A stretch of DNA of 64,000 nt, taken from positions 33,450,505 through 33,514,504 of the forward strand of contig NC_074724.1 of assembly GCF_947242115.1 (NCBI RefSeq), in the 5' to 3' direction. The notes under the pieces are model-generated. The model was not told where the DNA came from and ran no database searches. It saw only the letters and a program-made list of their open reading frames with translations. Shown here one piece after another: positions 15,093 to 27,105 of the stretch; position 1 is the stretch's first letter; every line of letters starts with the position of its first letter. Both the position numbers and the translations under genes were made by a program. The DNA is from Biomphalaria glabrata (taxonomy: Eukaryota > Mollusca > Gastropoda > Planorbidae).

Positions 15093-17506
15093 ATCTAAAT
15101 CAGTGATGCCCAACCTTATTCGGTCTGCGGGCCATTTTAATTTTCGGCATTCGTGTCGCGGGCCATATCACCAAAAAGAAAAAAAAAATACAATATGCTA
15201 TTTTTTATAGTTTTATTTGTGGATCTACTTACATAAATTAATGTGATGCATGAAGTTTATCCAAAACCATCTTCTGAATATCTGGCTGCATAGATAAAAC
15301 ACCAACTCGGAGCACTGAATCTAGATGTTTATCCGTGAGGCCATTACGTAACTTGGTTTCCGGCCGTTTCATCATTGAAAAAGTTTGTTCACACAAATAA
15401 GTGCTTGAAAACATTGTGATCATCCTTAGCGCTTGTTTTCGAAGATTTGGAAACGCTTCAGCAAGTAACATGGAGTAGAAGTCAATGGTCTGCATCACTT
15501 GAAATTTGTCAAGCAGGGATGTCTGGTTTTGTAAGTCAATCAGTTCCAGTTGTAGATCTGTCGGGGTACTTGAAACATCTGCAGCAAACGGATTTTCAAA
15601 AAGACGGATTTCATTTTTTAAATTCTGAAAATCCACAAATCTTTCACTGAAATTATCCATCAAGAGCCTCAGAAGTTGGATCATTCTTTCTTTTGGGAGA
15701 GACATATTTAGCTGCTTATCATTTTGTAGAGTGTTACAGGTAGGAAAGTGGACAAGATGCACCCTTTCCGCCTGTTGAATGAAGAGTTGCAATTTGTTTG
15801 GAAAGCACATATGTCTGCATACACATGCGAAATCAATTTGTCTTTCCCTTGTAGTTTGGTGTTGAGTTCATTTAGATGTGATGTGATGTCGCATAAAATA
15901 GCCAAATCCCAGAACCATGAGGGGTCGTTCAGTTGTGGATCTTGTTTTGATTTAAAAAAAACAACGTTTTAACACCTTTCCTCGACTTTACCAGACCCCC
16001 CCCCCCCTGCACTTCACTGTGAAATAGAACGTCTTCATATTAGGACTCTATTTCTGTCAGAAAATCTTTGAAAGTTCTGTGATTCAACGCTTTTGTGATT
16101 TGATGAAATGTACAGTACTGAGCACAATCATCACATGGTCCAGATTCAAAACCTTTCCACAGAGATTTTGTTGGTGAATGATGCAGTGAAGCCGCAGGGG
16201 TTCAGTTCCATTTGACTCAACAAATTTTTTAATAACTCTTGCTGTCAGTCCGCTGTGACATCCAACCATATTTCTAGCGCCATCAGTAGTCACTCCAACT
16301 AATTGATACCAAGGAAGAGCAAGGTCCTACATGATGGTTGACACTTCTTTGAACAGGTCTTCTCCAGTTGTTGTCCCATGCATGCTCCTCAAAGCTGCTA
16401 ACTCCTCTGTTATATCAAAGTTGTTGATTGTACTGCGAATAAATACCAAGAGTTGCGCAGTATCAGTTATGTCAGTGGACTCTTCAGCAGGAATAAAAAA
16501 CATTTCGAATTGTGCTGCTCTGTCTTTTAATTGTGAATGAAGATTTACCCCCATATCTTCCACTCGCCTTGTAATTGTCATGCGAGAAAGGCTGACAACT
16601 TCTACTGCATTCTTCTTTTCAGGACACATTTCTTCCATCACTGCTAGCAAGCACTTTTTTACACATTCGCCATCTGAAAAAGGCTTCATTGCTCTACTTA
16701 AGATGTGAGCAACTCTGTAGCTGGCCCTTATCGCAGACTCATTTTCTTGTCTCTTTTTGTTAAATATTCCCAATCTCTAGTCGTAACTTGACAATCTTGT
16801 CTTCGCGGCTCAAACCAAGAATGCCACCATATGTGTTTATGTGTTTGGCTTCGTAATGCCTTTTAATGTTATGTTCTTTAAAAACAGCCACACTTTCTTT
16901 ACAAATCAAACATGTTGACTTACTATCATATTCCACAAAAAAGTAAAGATCTGTCCACTTTTCTTGAAAGTTTCTACATTCAGAGTCCACTTTTCGTTTT
17001 TTAGGCTCTCCCATTTCATTAAATCATTAAATCTCAACTTTCAACACTACGGTACCAATCGCTTTGACATCAAAAGAACACGACCCAAAACGAGGCATCA
17101 ATGATGCTCTGTGTTGCACACAGAAGGTGTCAAGGACACGGCTAGCTCAAGACAGTAGCGGAATTTTCCAAGAATTAAAAATAGCTGTCTAGTTTTATCG
17201 CCATTGAAAAAAACAACACTTGTGTTCTTACAATACAAACAAATATTTACTGTGATATTAGAATACCAAACATAAAGATGAAATTTATCAAAGAATGAGT
17301 GAGAATCCTAACTTAAAGAGACTATTTATTCAACATTCTAATTTTTTAATTTAAAAAAAAAAGTTTTTAATTTTTTTGTTAACATTTTTTAAATTTTTAA
17401 TTGTTTTTTTTTACATTTTGTTCCCATGCGTTGGCGGGCCGGATAGAAGTACGTCGCGGGCCGGATCTGGCCCGCGGGCCGTAGTTTGGGCATCGCTGAT
17501 CTAAAT
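15093..17506. mobile_element. hAT transposon with TIRs and 8-bp target duplication
   Basis: The element proper is 15101-17498. Left terminus CAGTGATGCCCAACCTTATT and right terminus (inverted) CAGCGATGCCCAAACTACGG are matching ends, followed inside by GCGGGCC-rich subterminal repeats. The 8-bp sequence ATCTAAAT flanks both sides (15093-15100 and 17499-17506), the length expected for hAT. It carries a decayed transposase on the minus strand. The element sits between SINE and minisatellite DNA, possibly in a long intron of the CpcT/CpeT-like gene. Confidence 0.92.
15238..17014 (-). pseudogene. hAT transposase, decayed
   Basis: Minus-strand pieces follow a hAT transposase of the ZBED/GTF2IRD2-like (Charlie) group. 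A BED-type zinc finger comes first (17014-16760; CLICKESVAVFKEHNIKRHY with paired C and H), then a linker and the RNase H-like part (16773-16327, FFIPAEESTDITDTAQL). A middle part, 16293-16084, has TTDGARNMVGCHSGL and HCIIHQQNLCGKVL. The C-terminal hATC dimerisation region follows (15810-15238, STYLCEQTFSMMKRPETKLR). The frame shifts near 16770 and is stopped near 16325, and at least two more interruptions lie between about 16085 and 15810, so no active protein is encoded. Confidence 0.88.
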
Positions 17507-17859
17507 GATAATTTCTCCTAAATGATAATTCCTACGATGACCAACTAATTGTATGTTTCTGTATCATGCTAATGAGATTCACGTCGATTTGTACTTTTAC
17601 ATTTCCGTAATTTTTTAGGTTAGAGATATAATATTATAATAAATAGTGAGTAAAAATATATAATAATTTCAAACATTTCAATGGTTATGTTCAACACATT
17701 TCATTTTAATTATTAAGTGTCCTTTTGAGTCTTTATAGGTCATGTGAACGGGGTTCATTGAACCCCCTACGCGCCATGAATGCTACGCCTCGGGGTACGA
17801 TTTTGTCTGTAATATTGATATAATGGCTTTTAATCAGCGTAACTAATGATCCAGAAACA

Positions 17860-18750
17860 CTGCATGAAAAATCATCTTTACATTACCACATCTTTACATT
17901 ACCACATTTTTACATTACCACATCTTTACATTAACTTTTCCGAGAATACCACATCTTTAAATTAACTTTTCCGAGAATACCACATCTTTAAATTAGCTTA
18001 TCCTAGATTATCACATCTTAACATTACCTCAACCTAGATTACCACAGCTTACTAGATTACCACATCTTAACATTACCTCAACCTAGATTACCACATCTTA
18101 ACATTACCTCAACCTAGATTACTACTTCAAACTAGATTACCACATCTTAACATTGCCTCAACCTAGATTACTACTTCAAACTAGATTACCACATCTTAAC
18201 ATTACCTCAACCTAGATTATCACATCTTACTAGATTACCACATCTTAACATTACCTCAACCTAGATTACTACTTCAAACTAGATTACCACATCTTAACAT
18301 TACCTCAACCTAGATTACCACGTCTTAACATTACCTCAACATAGATTACCACATCTTAACATTACCTCAACCTAGATTACCACATCTTAACATTACCTCA
18401 ACCTAGATTACCACATCTTAACATTACCTCAACCTAGATTTCCTTATCATTACCTCATCCTAGATTACCACATCTTTACATTACCTCATCCTAGATTATC
18501 ATAGATTACCACATTTTTACATTACCTTGTCTTAGATTACCAAATCTTTACTTTATATTATCATAGATTACTACATTTTTACATTACCTTGACTTAGATT
18601 ACCAAATCTTTACTTTACATTATCATAGATTACCACTTTTTTTTTACATTACCTTGTCTTAGACTACCACACCTTTACATTACCTCATCCTAGATTACCT
18701 CACCTTTACATTACCTTTTTTAGATTACCACATCTTTACATTACATAAAT
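17860..18750. repeat. Minisatellite, 31-bp unit with variants
   Basis: Unit CCTAGATTACCACATCTTAA followed by CATTACCTCAA. Some periods insert CTACTTCAAACTAGATTAC, giving a 49-base variant. Both ends decay into looser CACATCTTTACATTAC repeats. It holds no coding sequence and, unlike a CRISPR array, no unique spacers. Confidence 0.95.
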
Positions 18751-18954
18751 ATTGGATTCAAAATCAGATCGATGTATGTTGATATTAAAATAAATCTAAA
18801 TAACATACGCGTCAAAACTTCAGAACACTTAGTTTTTTTAACAAGAAAAACAAAAAAAAATACTTTAACATTAGTTTGGATCTCTCATGTAAATAGATTT
18901 GTAATAGATCTAGAATAACAACAATATATCTGTGCGATTATTATTATGTATAGC

Positions 18955-20270
18955 CTACCAATTGTTTTTGTTTAGTGCTATACTGTGCTTTCAGCTTGCT
19001 CAATACGGTATGAATGATCCTAACATTTATCTGGACCAGTTGGGAACATGTGGGTTGGGGGGGGGGAAGGGATATCTAGATGGTTTTTAAAAGCATTTAA
19101 ACAAAAAAAGGGGGGGGGGGAACGACCTGAATTCGAAATCGTTTCCCCTCCCCCGCCTCCTCGGGCCGACATGTTAGGAACGCTGCTACGTGAGACATTT
19201 ATGGCTACAGAAAATTGTATAGATATATATTATTTGTTTCAATTTAGAGCGGCGACCTTTAAAGGGGACTAATTCAGCGTATACCTTTCACTTCAGTCAA
19301 GTACAATTTCTTTCCCTTGTTCGAGATTAGCAACAACAATAATTAATTACCAATAGTTAATTAACTAACTGGTTAATTTTTTTACATTGATTCTTGTATT
19401 GTTAGGTATATGAAATAGTTGTGCCAAATTTCAGGTTGATCCGGGATTGGGTGACTGAGAAATAACGTGTACAAACTTTTTACCAGACAGGCAGAGTAAG
19501 AAATAACGTGTACAAACTTTTTACCAGACAGAGTGAGAAATAACGTGTACAAACTTTTTACTAGACAGAGTGAGAAATAACGTGTACAAACTTTTTACCA
19601 GACAGACAGACTGAGAAATAACTTGTACAAACTTTTTACCAGACAGACAGACTGAGAAATAACTTGTACAAACTTTTTACCAGACAGACTGAGAAATAAC
19701 TTGTAAAACCTTTTTACCAGACAGACAGAGAAATAACGTGTACAAACTTTTTACCAGACAGAGTGAGAAATAACGTGTACAAACTTTTTACCAGACAGAG
19801 TGAGAAATAACGTGTTCAAACTTTTTACCAGACAGACAGACTGAGAAATAACTTGTACAAACTTTTTACCAGACAGACAGAGAAATAACTTGTAAAACCT
19901 TTTTACCAGACAGACAGAGAAATAACTTGTAAAACCTTTTTACCAGACAGACAGAGAAATAACTTGTACAAACTTTTTACCAGACAGACAGAGAAATAAC
20001 TTGTACAAACTTTTTACCAGACAGACTGAGAAATAACGTGTACAAACTTTTTACCAGACAGAGAAATAACGTGTACAAACTTTTTACCAGACAGACTGAG
20101 AAATCACGTGTACAAACTTTTTACCAGACAGACTGAGAAATAACTTGTACAAACTTTTTTACCAGACAGACAGAGAAATGACTTCTACAAACTTTTACCA
20201 AACAGACTGAGAAATAACGTGAACTTTTTACCAGACAGACAGAGTGAGATGATATAATCTTTGTAAAAAA
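18955..20270 (-). repeat. Interspersed repeat family D with internally expanded minisatellite
   Basis: On the minus strand it starts TTTTTTTTACAAAGATTATA near 20265 and continues through a region with TTGAAATTTGGCACAA and CAAGGGAAAGAAATTGTACTT. It ends in a tRNA-like part with a GAATTCGGGTCG-type box B near 19130. The 5' part is amplified: 19455-20240 is about 22 tandem copies of a roughly 36-base unit, GAGAAATAACGTGTACAAAC then TTTTTACCAGACAGA. Other family D copies carry this stretch only once. Confidence 0.8.
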
Positions 20271-20285
20271 AAGACTTTGTTTTAC

Positions 20286-23200
20286 CGAGTTTTTGCAGAT
20301 GACTTCCTTCGTTGTGAATACTTTCTTCTTACCGTTGTAACGCAGCATTGTGCAATATTTGATACCTTTAATGTAATCTGGCTTTAAATCCATCAAAGAT
20401 TTCCTCGTCATTGGGTTTCTGCATGATATGTATACAATTAATAAGACACTCAAGAAAAGACCATTTTTCTTTTGCTTTAGCCTCAAAGATATGCACCATT
20501 AAAGCATACATTTTTTTATACATTTACAAATGAAACTACTAAAATTAAGTTAAGTTTTGTCTACTAGACAAAGTCAATGACATTAGAATAGGAAAAAGTG
20601 TGTGTGTGTGGGGGGGTAAATTTATAGAATCGACGTCAAAAAGAAGACCCCCCCACACACACACACACTTTTCTAGCATGAAAACCGGTTTAAAAGCAAT
20701 GAGGGATGAATGTAACCGGGCGCCTGGTTTCTAGAAAATATGCACAACCCGCCCCACATTAAAAACTTCAGGGTTTGGTTTGAGGGGGGGGGGAGAAAAT
20801 CTAGGCATCCTCTATGTATCAGTTTATTTACCAATAATCTTTACATTTTAAAGTTATACTATTTTTACTATTATCCATATTATCTTTATCTCTAACAAAT
20901 GTAGCCTGCGCTCGGTTCAGTAACGACTTTTTGCAAGTAATGGTGTCTTTACACTTGATTCAATAACGACTTTTTGCAAGTAATGGTGTCTTTACACTTG
21001 ATTCAATAACGACTTTTTGCAAGTAATGGTGTCTTTACACTTGATTCAGCAACGACTTTTTGCAAGTAATGGTGTCTTTACACTTGATTCAGCAACGACT
21101 TTTTGCAAGTAATGGTGTCTTTACACTTGATTCAGCAACGACTTTTTGCAAGTAATGGTGTCTTTACACTTGATTCAGCACCAGGTAAAGGCCGACACAA
21201 TCGCCAGGAGTGGGAGAACAAACTCACAACAAGGGTTTGTTTTTTCACTTTGTTTCACTACCAGTTTTTATTTTTTATTTTTACCACTCATGAAAAAAAT
21301 GCAATCTAATAGTAGGAATTTTAAAAAGAATGCAAAAGTATAAAAACATTTCCATGGGGGGCGGGGGTGGGGGGGGGCAGACTAAAACTTACACTGCGTC
21401 CTGGAACCAATATCTTGTTAGTGACAATGTGTTGACCTCCACCGAGTCTTCATAGCTTACAAGATTCACCAGATTGGCTCTGACTAGAAATTTCACGAAC
21501 AGATAGTGCTCAAGCAGAAGCCAAATAGTTCCCTAGAATAAACCAAGAAAATGAAAAAAAAAATGCTTGAAAAACAAAACAAAATAACAAAGCTTATATT
21601 TAGCGTACTTGTATCAATTAGTTTGGATCAGTCATGTAATTAATAAATCTAGACTAATATAACAGTTATAAAATTTAGAAAAAAAAAGGGGGGATCGACC
21701 CGAATTCGAACTCATGGCTCAAGCCATCTCAAGATTTTTTAGCCAACACGGTAACCACTCTGCTAGTGGCGATCTTATAGATATGGATGATTGTATAGTT
21801 ATCTATTGTTGTTTTGTGTTTTGTTTTTATAGTTTCGTCCTATTTTTCAGGTTTGTATTCACTAAGCCTCAGACGATGAGCTATAGAGGGTACTAATTCA
21901 GCGTATATCACCACTTCAATCAATTACAATTTCTTTCCTTTCTTCTAGATACCAAACAAAATAATTTTGTACCAATAGTTAATTTACAAATTGTTTTTTT
22001 TTATTGATTCTTATGTTGTCATGTACAAAAAATTAATTATGTTAAATTTCAACTTGATTCGACTTAGTGTGTAAGAAATAACGTGTACTTATAACTTTGT
22101 ACCTGACAGACAGACAGAGTGACTTTATAAAAGCTTTGTAAAAAAAAATACTATTAGACATTTTCATACTGTTTAAGATAAAGATTTTCTAGTCTTTTAG
22201 CCAAATTTAAATTAATTTTTATTTATAATTTGAGAAATTATAACAATCAAACTAGAGTTTTCCCAGTGTGGCCAACGAGCTAGTAATTTGTTTCCCAACG
22301 ATATACATCAACTGTCAAATTCCAAATTCCTAGGAAAATCGTTAAAGCCGTTTTCAAGAACCGTGTCAATATGTATCATCTTTTTCCAGTATGCAGGATC
22401 CAGGATTCACTTGTTTCCATGAATGTGCGACCTGAACAGAAGAATTGTAAAAAAAAAGGACTTACTGATCCTTCGGTAACCTGCGATCGGTCCACATCGC
22501 TAATTATAAAACTGAAACCAGGTGGTGGCTTCTTGTACATCCCGCTCATAGTGTAGACCCCTACTAGCATCTCCGCCAAGTTGTGGATGGAATCTGGAGA
22601 CGACAAAGGCAATTACTAGTTATCATTATGTTATTCTGAAGCAGTGGCGTCAGGGGTGGACTGGGTATCAAAATTGGCCCGGGCCTTTCTATACAATTCG
22701 GCCCATAAATTGTAGGTCTATATTATATGATGGACATCCAGTTCTAGGTTTACCTGTCCTCAAAATCATTATGTAAAATTTGATAATGTATCGATAGCTG
22801 TACACATGCTTTCAGTGAACACTGTGTCCTTATAAGGAATAAAGGATTTATGTTGCTTTTTAATCGCAAAGTGTAAAGGCCCTAAAAGGATAAAGCTCTA
22901 CGGATATAGGCTATTACATTATTACGGAAAATATTTTAGATTAAATTAGTATAGTCTTAGTAGAGTCTGTAAAAGATTTTTTAAAAAATTACTTCGCTCA
23001 GAAGCCCCTTTCCCTGAAAAAGGAATACTTTAAAACATTTAACAATTTAATACTGGCATCCATGCGGTCCTTATCTTATAAAAAGAAGATGCTTACTGTG
23101 GTCCTACCGGCCCATTTTGATACCGGCCCACCGGGCATTTGCCCAAATGCCCATATAGCCAGTCCGCCCCTGAGTGGCGTCACTATGTACTCGGTACCGC

Positions 23201-25092
23201 AGTCCTTGCCTCATCGTGGCACTCCTAAGGAAGTGTCTGCTAGTTTTTATGGAGTGTGTCTGTTTCTATGGTGACGGTGGGAAGAGGTTAGCAAGAGAAG
23301 CGGCATAGCCGTCAGCGGTACGACAGACGACTTCAGATTACCAGTGTGAAAAGACATGTTTTTTGTATTGAGTTGGATTATGTTCAGAACGCCCTTTATA
23401 TCATTACTTAAGTCTAGTATATTTATTTCGTTTATCTCAAGTTCATTTTTTCTAAATAGTATTTTAAAAAGTTTGCTATAATATTGTTCACAAAGAAGTT
23501 ATCCAAGTTATTTCAAGTTTTATAAGTTAAGATATAATAAGCCTACAGCGGTTTAGTTGTGTACTAGAAGTTAAGTGCTACAAATCAACAACAGTTCTCA
23601 ACACTACGGGAGACAGGCTAAGATTGGACCCTTAATGAAATTGTCAAAAAGCAAAAATTAAGACTGTACAGCCATAGAACGAGATCATCAGGTGCCGCGG
23701 GACTTTTCGTCATGGAAAGATACCAGGGTAAAGATAGAGTGGATACCAGGGTAAAGATAGAGTGGATACCAGGGTAAAGATATAATGGATACCAGGGAAA
23801 AGATAGAGGATACCAGGGTAAAGATAGAGTGGATACCAGGGTAAAGATAGAATGGATACCAGGGTAAAGATAGAATGGATACCAGGGTAAAGATAGAGTG
23901 GATACCAGGGTAAAGATAGAGTGGATACCAGGGTAAAGATAGAATGGATACCAGGGTAAAAGATAGAGTGGATACCAGGGTAAAGATAGAGTGGATACCA
24001 GGGTAAAGATAGAGGATACCAGGGTAAAGATAGAGTGGATACTAGTGTAAAGATAGAGGATACCAGGGTAAAGATATAGTGGATTCCAGGGTAAAGATAG
24101 AGTGGATACCAGGGTAAAGATAGAGTGGATACCAGGGTAAAGATAGAGTGGATACCAGTGTAAAGATAGAGGATACCAGGGTAAAGATAGAGTGGATTCC
24201 AGGGTAAAGATAGAGTGGATACCAGGGTAAAGATAGAGTGGATACCAGGGTAAAGATACAGTGGATACCAGGGTAAAGATAGAGTGGATACCAGGGTAAA
24301 GATAGAGGATACCACGGTAAAGATAGAGGATACCAGGGTAAAGATAGAGTGGAAGGCAAAGGAACCGGTGGAAGGACCTGTCTATGAAAAAAAGACTGTA
24401 ATCCTGATGAAAGATAGAGAGGAGAGAAACGGTTATCATATCCAGCGGCGGACTGGGAGTCGAACTCGACCCGGGCATTTCTATACAATCCGGCCCATGA
24501 TTTCTATATCATATGATGGGCATCCAATTCTAGACCTACCTGTCCTCAAAGTCATTATGTTAAGTTGGTATCGCTATGCATGCATACAGTGAACTCTAAA
24601 TCTTTATAGAAATATAGGCCTTGTGTTGCTTTTAAATCGCTAAATGTGTAGACCCTAAAAGGATGAAGCCTACTACTAGTAGCACTGTCTAAGGATGTAG
24701 GCTATCACAATATTAGGCAAATGTGTTACATTAAAATAGTATTACACTGTAGAGTCTGTGAACGTTGTTTTTTAACACAACGCTCAGAGGGCTCTTTTAT
24801 TAGGTTTTATAACAACTTTAACAATTTGATGCGTGGCATCTATGCGGTCCTTTCGTGGCCCTACCAGATCATTTGGGTACCGGCCCACCGAGCATTTGCC
24901 CGAATGCCAATTAAGCTAGTCCGCCACTAATCATATCATTTGTGGTGCATCAACGGTCAGACTGGAGATGGTGATACTCTACATGGACACAACTGTAGAC
25001 TGTAGGATGTACTTACGGTCTGGCTTGGCCTCATCTTCGTTCGCGCAAAAGAGCAGCACCAAGAACAGAGTCCTGCTTAGCTGAAGCTGCAT
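20286..25092 (-). CDS. Secreted CpcT/CpeT-like protein (3' end not resolved)
   Basis: Four coding exons on the minus strand: 25092-25017, 22593-22466, 21532-21393 and 20418-20286, all GT-AG with consistent phases, 159 codons so far. The protein starts MQLQLSRTLFLVLLFCA, a clear signal peptide with likely cleavage near residue 17-20, so it should be secreted. Then come NLAEMLVGVYTMSG, EHYLFVKFLVRANLVNLV, VEVNTLSLTRYWFQDA and YCTMLRYNGKKKVFTTKEVI, followed by a cysteine. The order of these pieces (G-Y strand, a Y-rich helix with R, I-x-L-x-x-Y strand, then C with F and a second C about 17 residues on) resembles the CpcT/CpeT chromophore-lyase fold also annotated in invertebrates. That match is from memory and moderate; the bilin-lyase reaction is not implied. 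The ATG is the first after an acceptor at 25098. A noncoding first exon with a TATA box lies upstream. The stop codon was not found in a phase-compatible exon. Confidence 0.6.
20915..21180. repeat. Minisatellite, 43-bp unit, about 6 copies
   Basis: Unit CAACGACTTTTTGCAAGTAA then TGGTGTCTTTACACTTGATTCAG. The copies are nearly perfect, suggesting recent expansion or homogenisation. It lies in the intron between exons 21393 and 20418 of the secreted-protein gene. Confidence 0.95.
21660..22150 (-). repeat. Interspersed repeat family D, unexpanded copy
   Basis: On the minus strand: TTTTTTTTACAAAGCTTTTA, CACTCTGTCTGTCTGTCAGG, CACGTTATTTCTTACACAC, then a distal tRNA-like segment with TAGCAGAGTGGTTACCGTG (box A-like) and GAGTTCGAATTCGGGTCGA (box B-like). 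It lies in an intron of the secreted-protein gene. Confidence 0.75.
22643..23180. mobile_element. hAT-type MITE, copy 2, with exact target duplication
   Basis: Element 22651-23172, left CAGGGGTGGACTGGG and right CCAGTCCGCCCCTG. AGTGGCGT is duplicated at 22643-22650 and 23173-23180. Flanking sequence GCAGTGGCGTCACTATG reads as the tip of another, older repeat into which it inserted. No coding sequence. Confidence 0.9.
23705..24352. repeat. Minisatellite, 23-bp unit, about 28 copies
   Basis: Unit GGATACCAGGGTAAAGATAG plus AGT, with an 18-base short form lacking the last bases. It lacks stops in all three minus-strand frames, which creates frames of up to 286 codons reading LPWYPLYLYPGIHSIFT-like repeats. 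These are not genes. It lies in the first coding intron of the secreted-protein gene. Confidence 0.95.
24435..24937. mobile_element. hAT-type MITE, copy 3, with exact target duplication
   Basis: Element 24443-24929, left CAGCGGCGGACTGGG and right end CTAGTCCGCCACTA. ATCATATC is duplicated at 24435-24442 and 24930-24937. The interior is alignable by eye with copy 2 (GCATTTCTATACAAT, GGCCCACCGAGCATTTGCCC). Confidence 0.9.
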
Positions 25093-25599
25093 TTTATCTG
25101 TGGAAGAAATGAATAATAAGAATCAACAGACTAATCACCTAAAGCAGGGGATTATGGAAGTAAGGAATCTTACAAACTTACATAGGACCGGATCACCTCC
25201 ACCAGAACGACCTCCCTTCCAGGAGGGGGGGGGGCGAATTTAGTATAGAAATTACACAGTTTTTATACACAATTTTAAACTAATCTTAATAATACTAATA
25301 CATTAATATTTAATTAATTTAATATAATTTAATCCAATTTTTATATTAGCCAACTATACTACCAACCGTAACCCTTTGGGTTGTGGGGGAGGTCTAATTT
25401 GTATACAGAACTAACATTTAAAAATAGTTGTTTAATTAGACCAGATAACGATATCATCTTTTCTTGCTTCTCTAGGGATAGACTCCTTAGCATCTAAAAG
25501 GAGTCTTTTGAAGAAAACTTCCAATGACTTCATCTGATCATGTCTGATTTGATCAGCATATTATTGATGTTGTATATAGGTGAGTTAATTTAAAGGATA

Positions 25600-26130
25600 T
25601 ACTTTATTTAGGTGTTTGTGATTTCATATGAGTATACTTTCAAAACTTCGGCACCAAAAATCAGACTGATGCGCTCCCTGGTCAAGGCTACATTCTTATA
25701 TGCGAGCGAGTCTTGGACGCTGACTGCAGAGCTAGAGAGGAGGATCCTAGCAATGGAAGTGAGATGCAACAGAAGGAGCCTAGGTATCACATTTAAAGAG
25801 AAAATCACAAACCAATAGATTAGGGACAGGGTTACAGCAGCAATTGGACCCAATGTTGACCTGCTAACTATCGTAAAAAAATCGCAAGCTAAAAATCAAT
25901 GGCCATATTACAAGATCTTTGGGGCTCGCAAAGACTTTCTTTCAGGGAACAGTATCTGGGAAAAGAAGAAGAGGCAGACAGAGAAATTGATGGGAGGACA
26001 ACATAAAAGAATGGACGGGCCTGCCAGTGAAAGAGGTTCTAAGGCAAAAGACATGGAGGAATGGAGAAAGACGGTGGAAAAATCTTGCATGGTGCCCCAA
26101 CGGTCCAACAGATTAAGGGATAGGTAAAGG
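25600..26130 (+). mobile_element. RTE-type LINE 3' end, broken
   Basis: Plus-strand frames give LMRSLVKATFLYASESWTLT, AELERRILAMEVRCNRRSLG, ARKDFLSG, KRRRGRQR and then EEWRKTVEKSCMVPQRSNRL followed by RDR and a stop: the C-terminal end of an RTE protein. Several frame changes are present. It lies in the leader intron of the secreted-protein gene. Confidence 0.85.
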
Positions 26131-26209
26131 TAATATAAGAGGCCTGTGGTCACTGGTGGCGAGCTGGTCAGTTAAATCTCTTGTGCACTTTTTATTACAT
26201 AGCTTAAAT

Positions 26210-26340
26210 CAAACTCAGCCAAAACCAAAAGGCAGGCGCCCCAAAGGCAGACAACGAGCACGTTGGCTTGATGATGCTGAGGCAGATTTATAACAGCTAT
26301 TATTTCGGGCACAGAGACTTAGAACCCTGGATTTATTTAG
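26210..26340 (+). mobile_element. LINE C-terminal fragment
   Basis: Translates to PKGRQRARWLDDAEADL in one frame, then a stop and LLFRAQRLRTLDLF. The G-R-x-R-x-R-W-x-D-D motif is common at LINE reverse-transcriptase C-termini. Clade not assigned. Confidence 0.5.
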
Positions 26341-26565
26341 CAAGATGAGTAGGCCTATGTTTTCTGCGAGCCATTCTTCGATTTCTGGATAGTCTTCAAC
26401 TCTGAGAGTGTTACTGTTTCCCTTAGCCAGACATAATTCATTGTTGCTAATTTGTATACGGTCTACATCAATGATCTTGTCTGGTGGGCAATAGCAGTTT
26501 CAAAAATTAGATTTCCTTCTGAAAAAATCAGTATTGTAGTTGTCACAGCTGGGGCTGCGTAGTTC

Positions 26566-26640
26566 GTTTGGGGGGGGGGGGGGGGCACTTTGAGCTAACC
26601 ACACCGGCTGACACCGACCCTACTGACGCCACTGACTGGA
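26566..26640. repeat. Terminal-type repeat with poly-G run
   Basis: A G17 run is followed by CACTTTGAGCTAACC, then ACCCTACTGACGCCACTG. The last part is the inverse of the CAGTGGCGTCA tip beside the MITE at 22643, so it looks like one end of a shared, unidentified repeat. Confidence 0.4.
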
Positions 26641-27105
26641 ACCATAAATAGTCGTATGTGCTTTGTCACAAGAGCACTAATACACAAACCATGGAACCAG
26701 CAGCCAGTGAATGAGCATTTAGAAAGTCCGATTGATTTCAAAGTGCCCACTTAAAGGTTGGTTCAATGAAACAGCTGATGTTTATAATCATATATGAGTT
26801 TCTTCTCTGATGTTATGGTCACGATATTAACTCTTTCTCTCCGTAATTATTCATTTCAATATTTTGTTATGATTAAATGTCAATAGCTTTTTTGTTTGAC
26901 ATCAGAAAATGTTATATTTGGTTTCGAATTACAGAAGAATGCATGGTCTTTTACACAAAATAAATTCACATTTATAAATCCATAAAGGAATTTAATTTAA
27001 TGGGATCAAATCAACGCTGGCATTGTCACTTAGGAGAGAAGAGTTAAGAATCAGAACTAAGGCTAAGATACAGTAAGAAGAGTGTAAGTAAAACCCATTA
27101 CTTAC

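Noticed and set aside
15447-15972. Plus-strand frames across the hAT element
   Set aside because: They are antisense to the recognisable transposase on the minus strand.
17860-20240. CRISPR-like arrays
   Set aside because: Units are head-to-tail without unique spacers and the genome is eukaryotic; they are minisatellites.
21393-21532. Cys-loop ion-channel exon, suggested by YWFQDA after an SxxxEVNT stretch
   Set aside because: Splicing to the neighbouring exons gives a short signal-peptide protein with no channel transmembrane segments; the CpcT/CpeT-like layout fits better.
23618-24488. Long minus-strand open frames (up to 286 codons) with YLYPGIHSIFTLVS repeats
   Set aside because: They arise from a 23-base minisatellite that lacks stops in all three frames; the same peptide appears in different frames, and no start context or splice pattern supports a gene.
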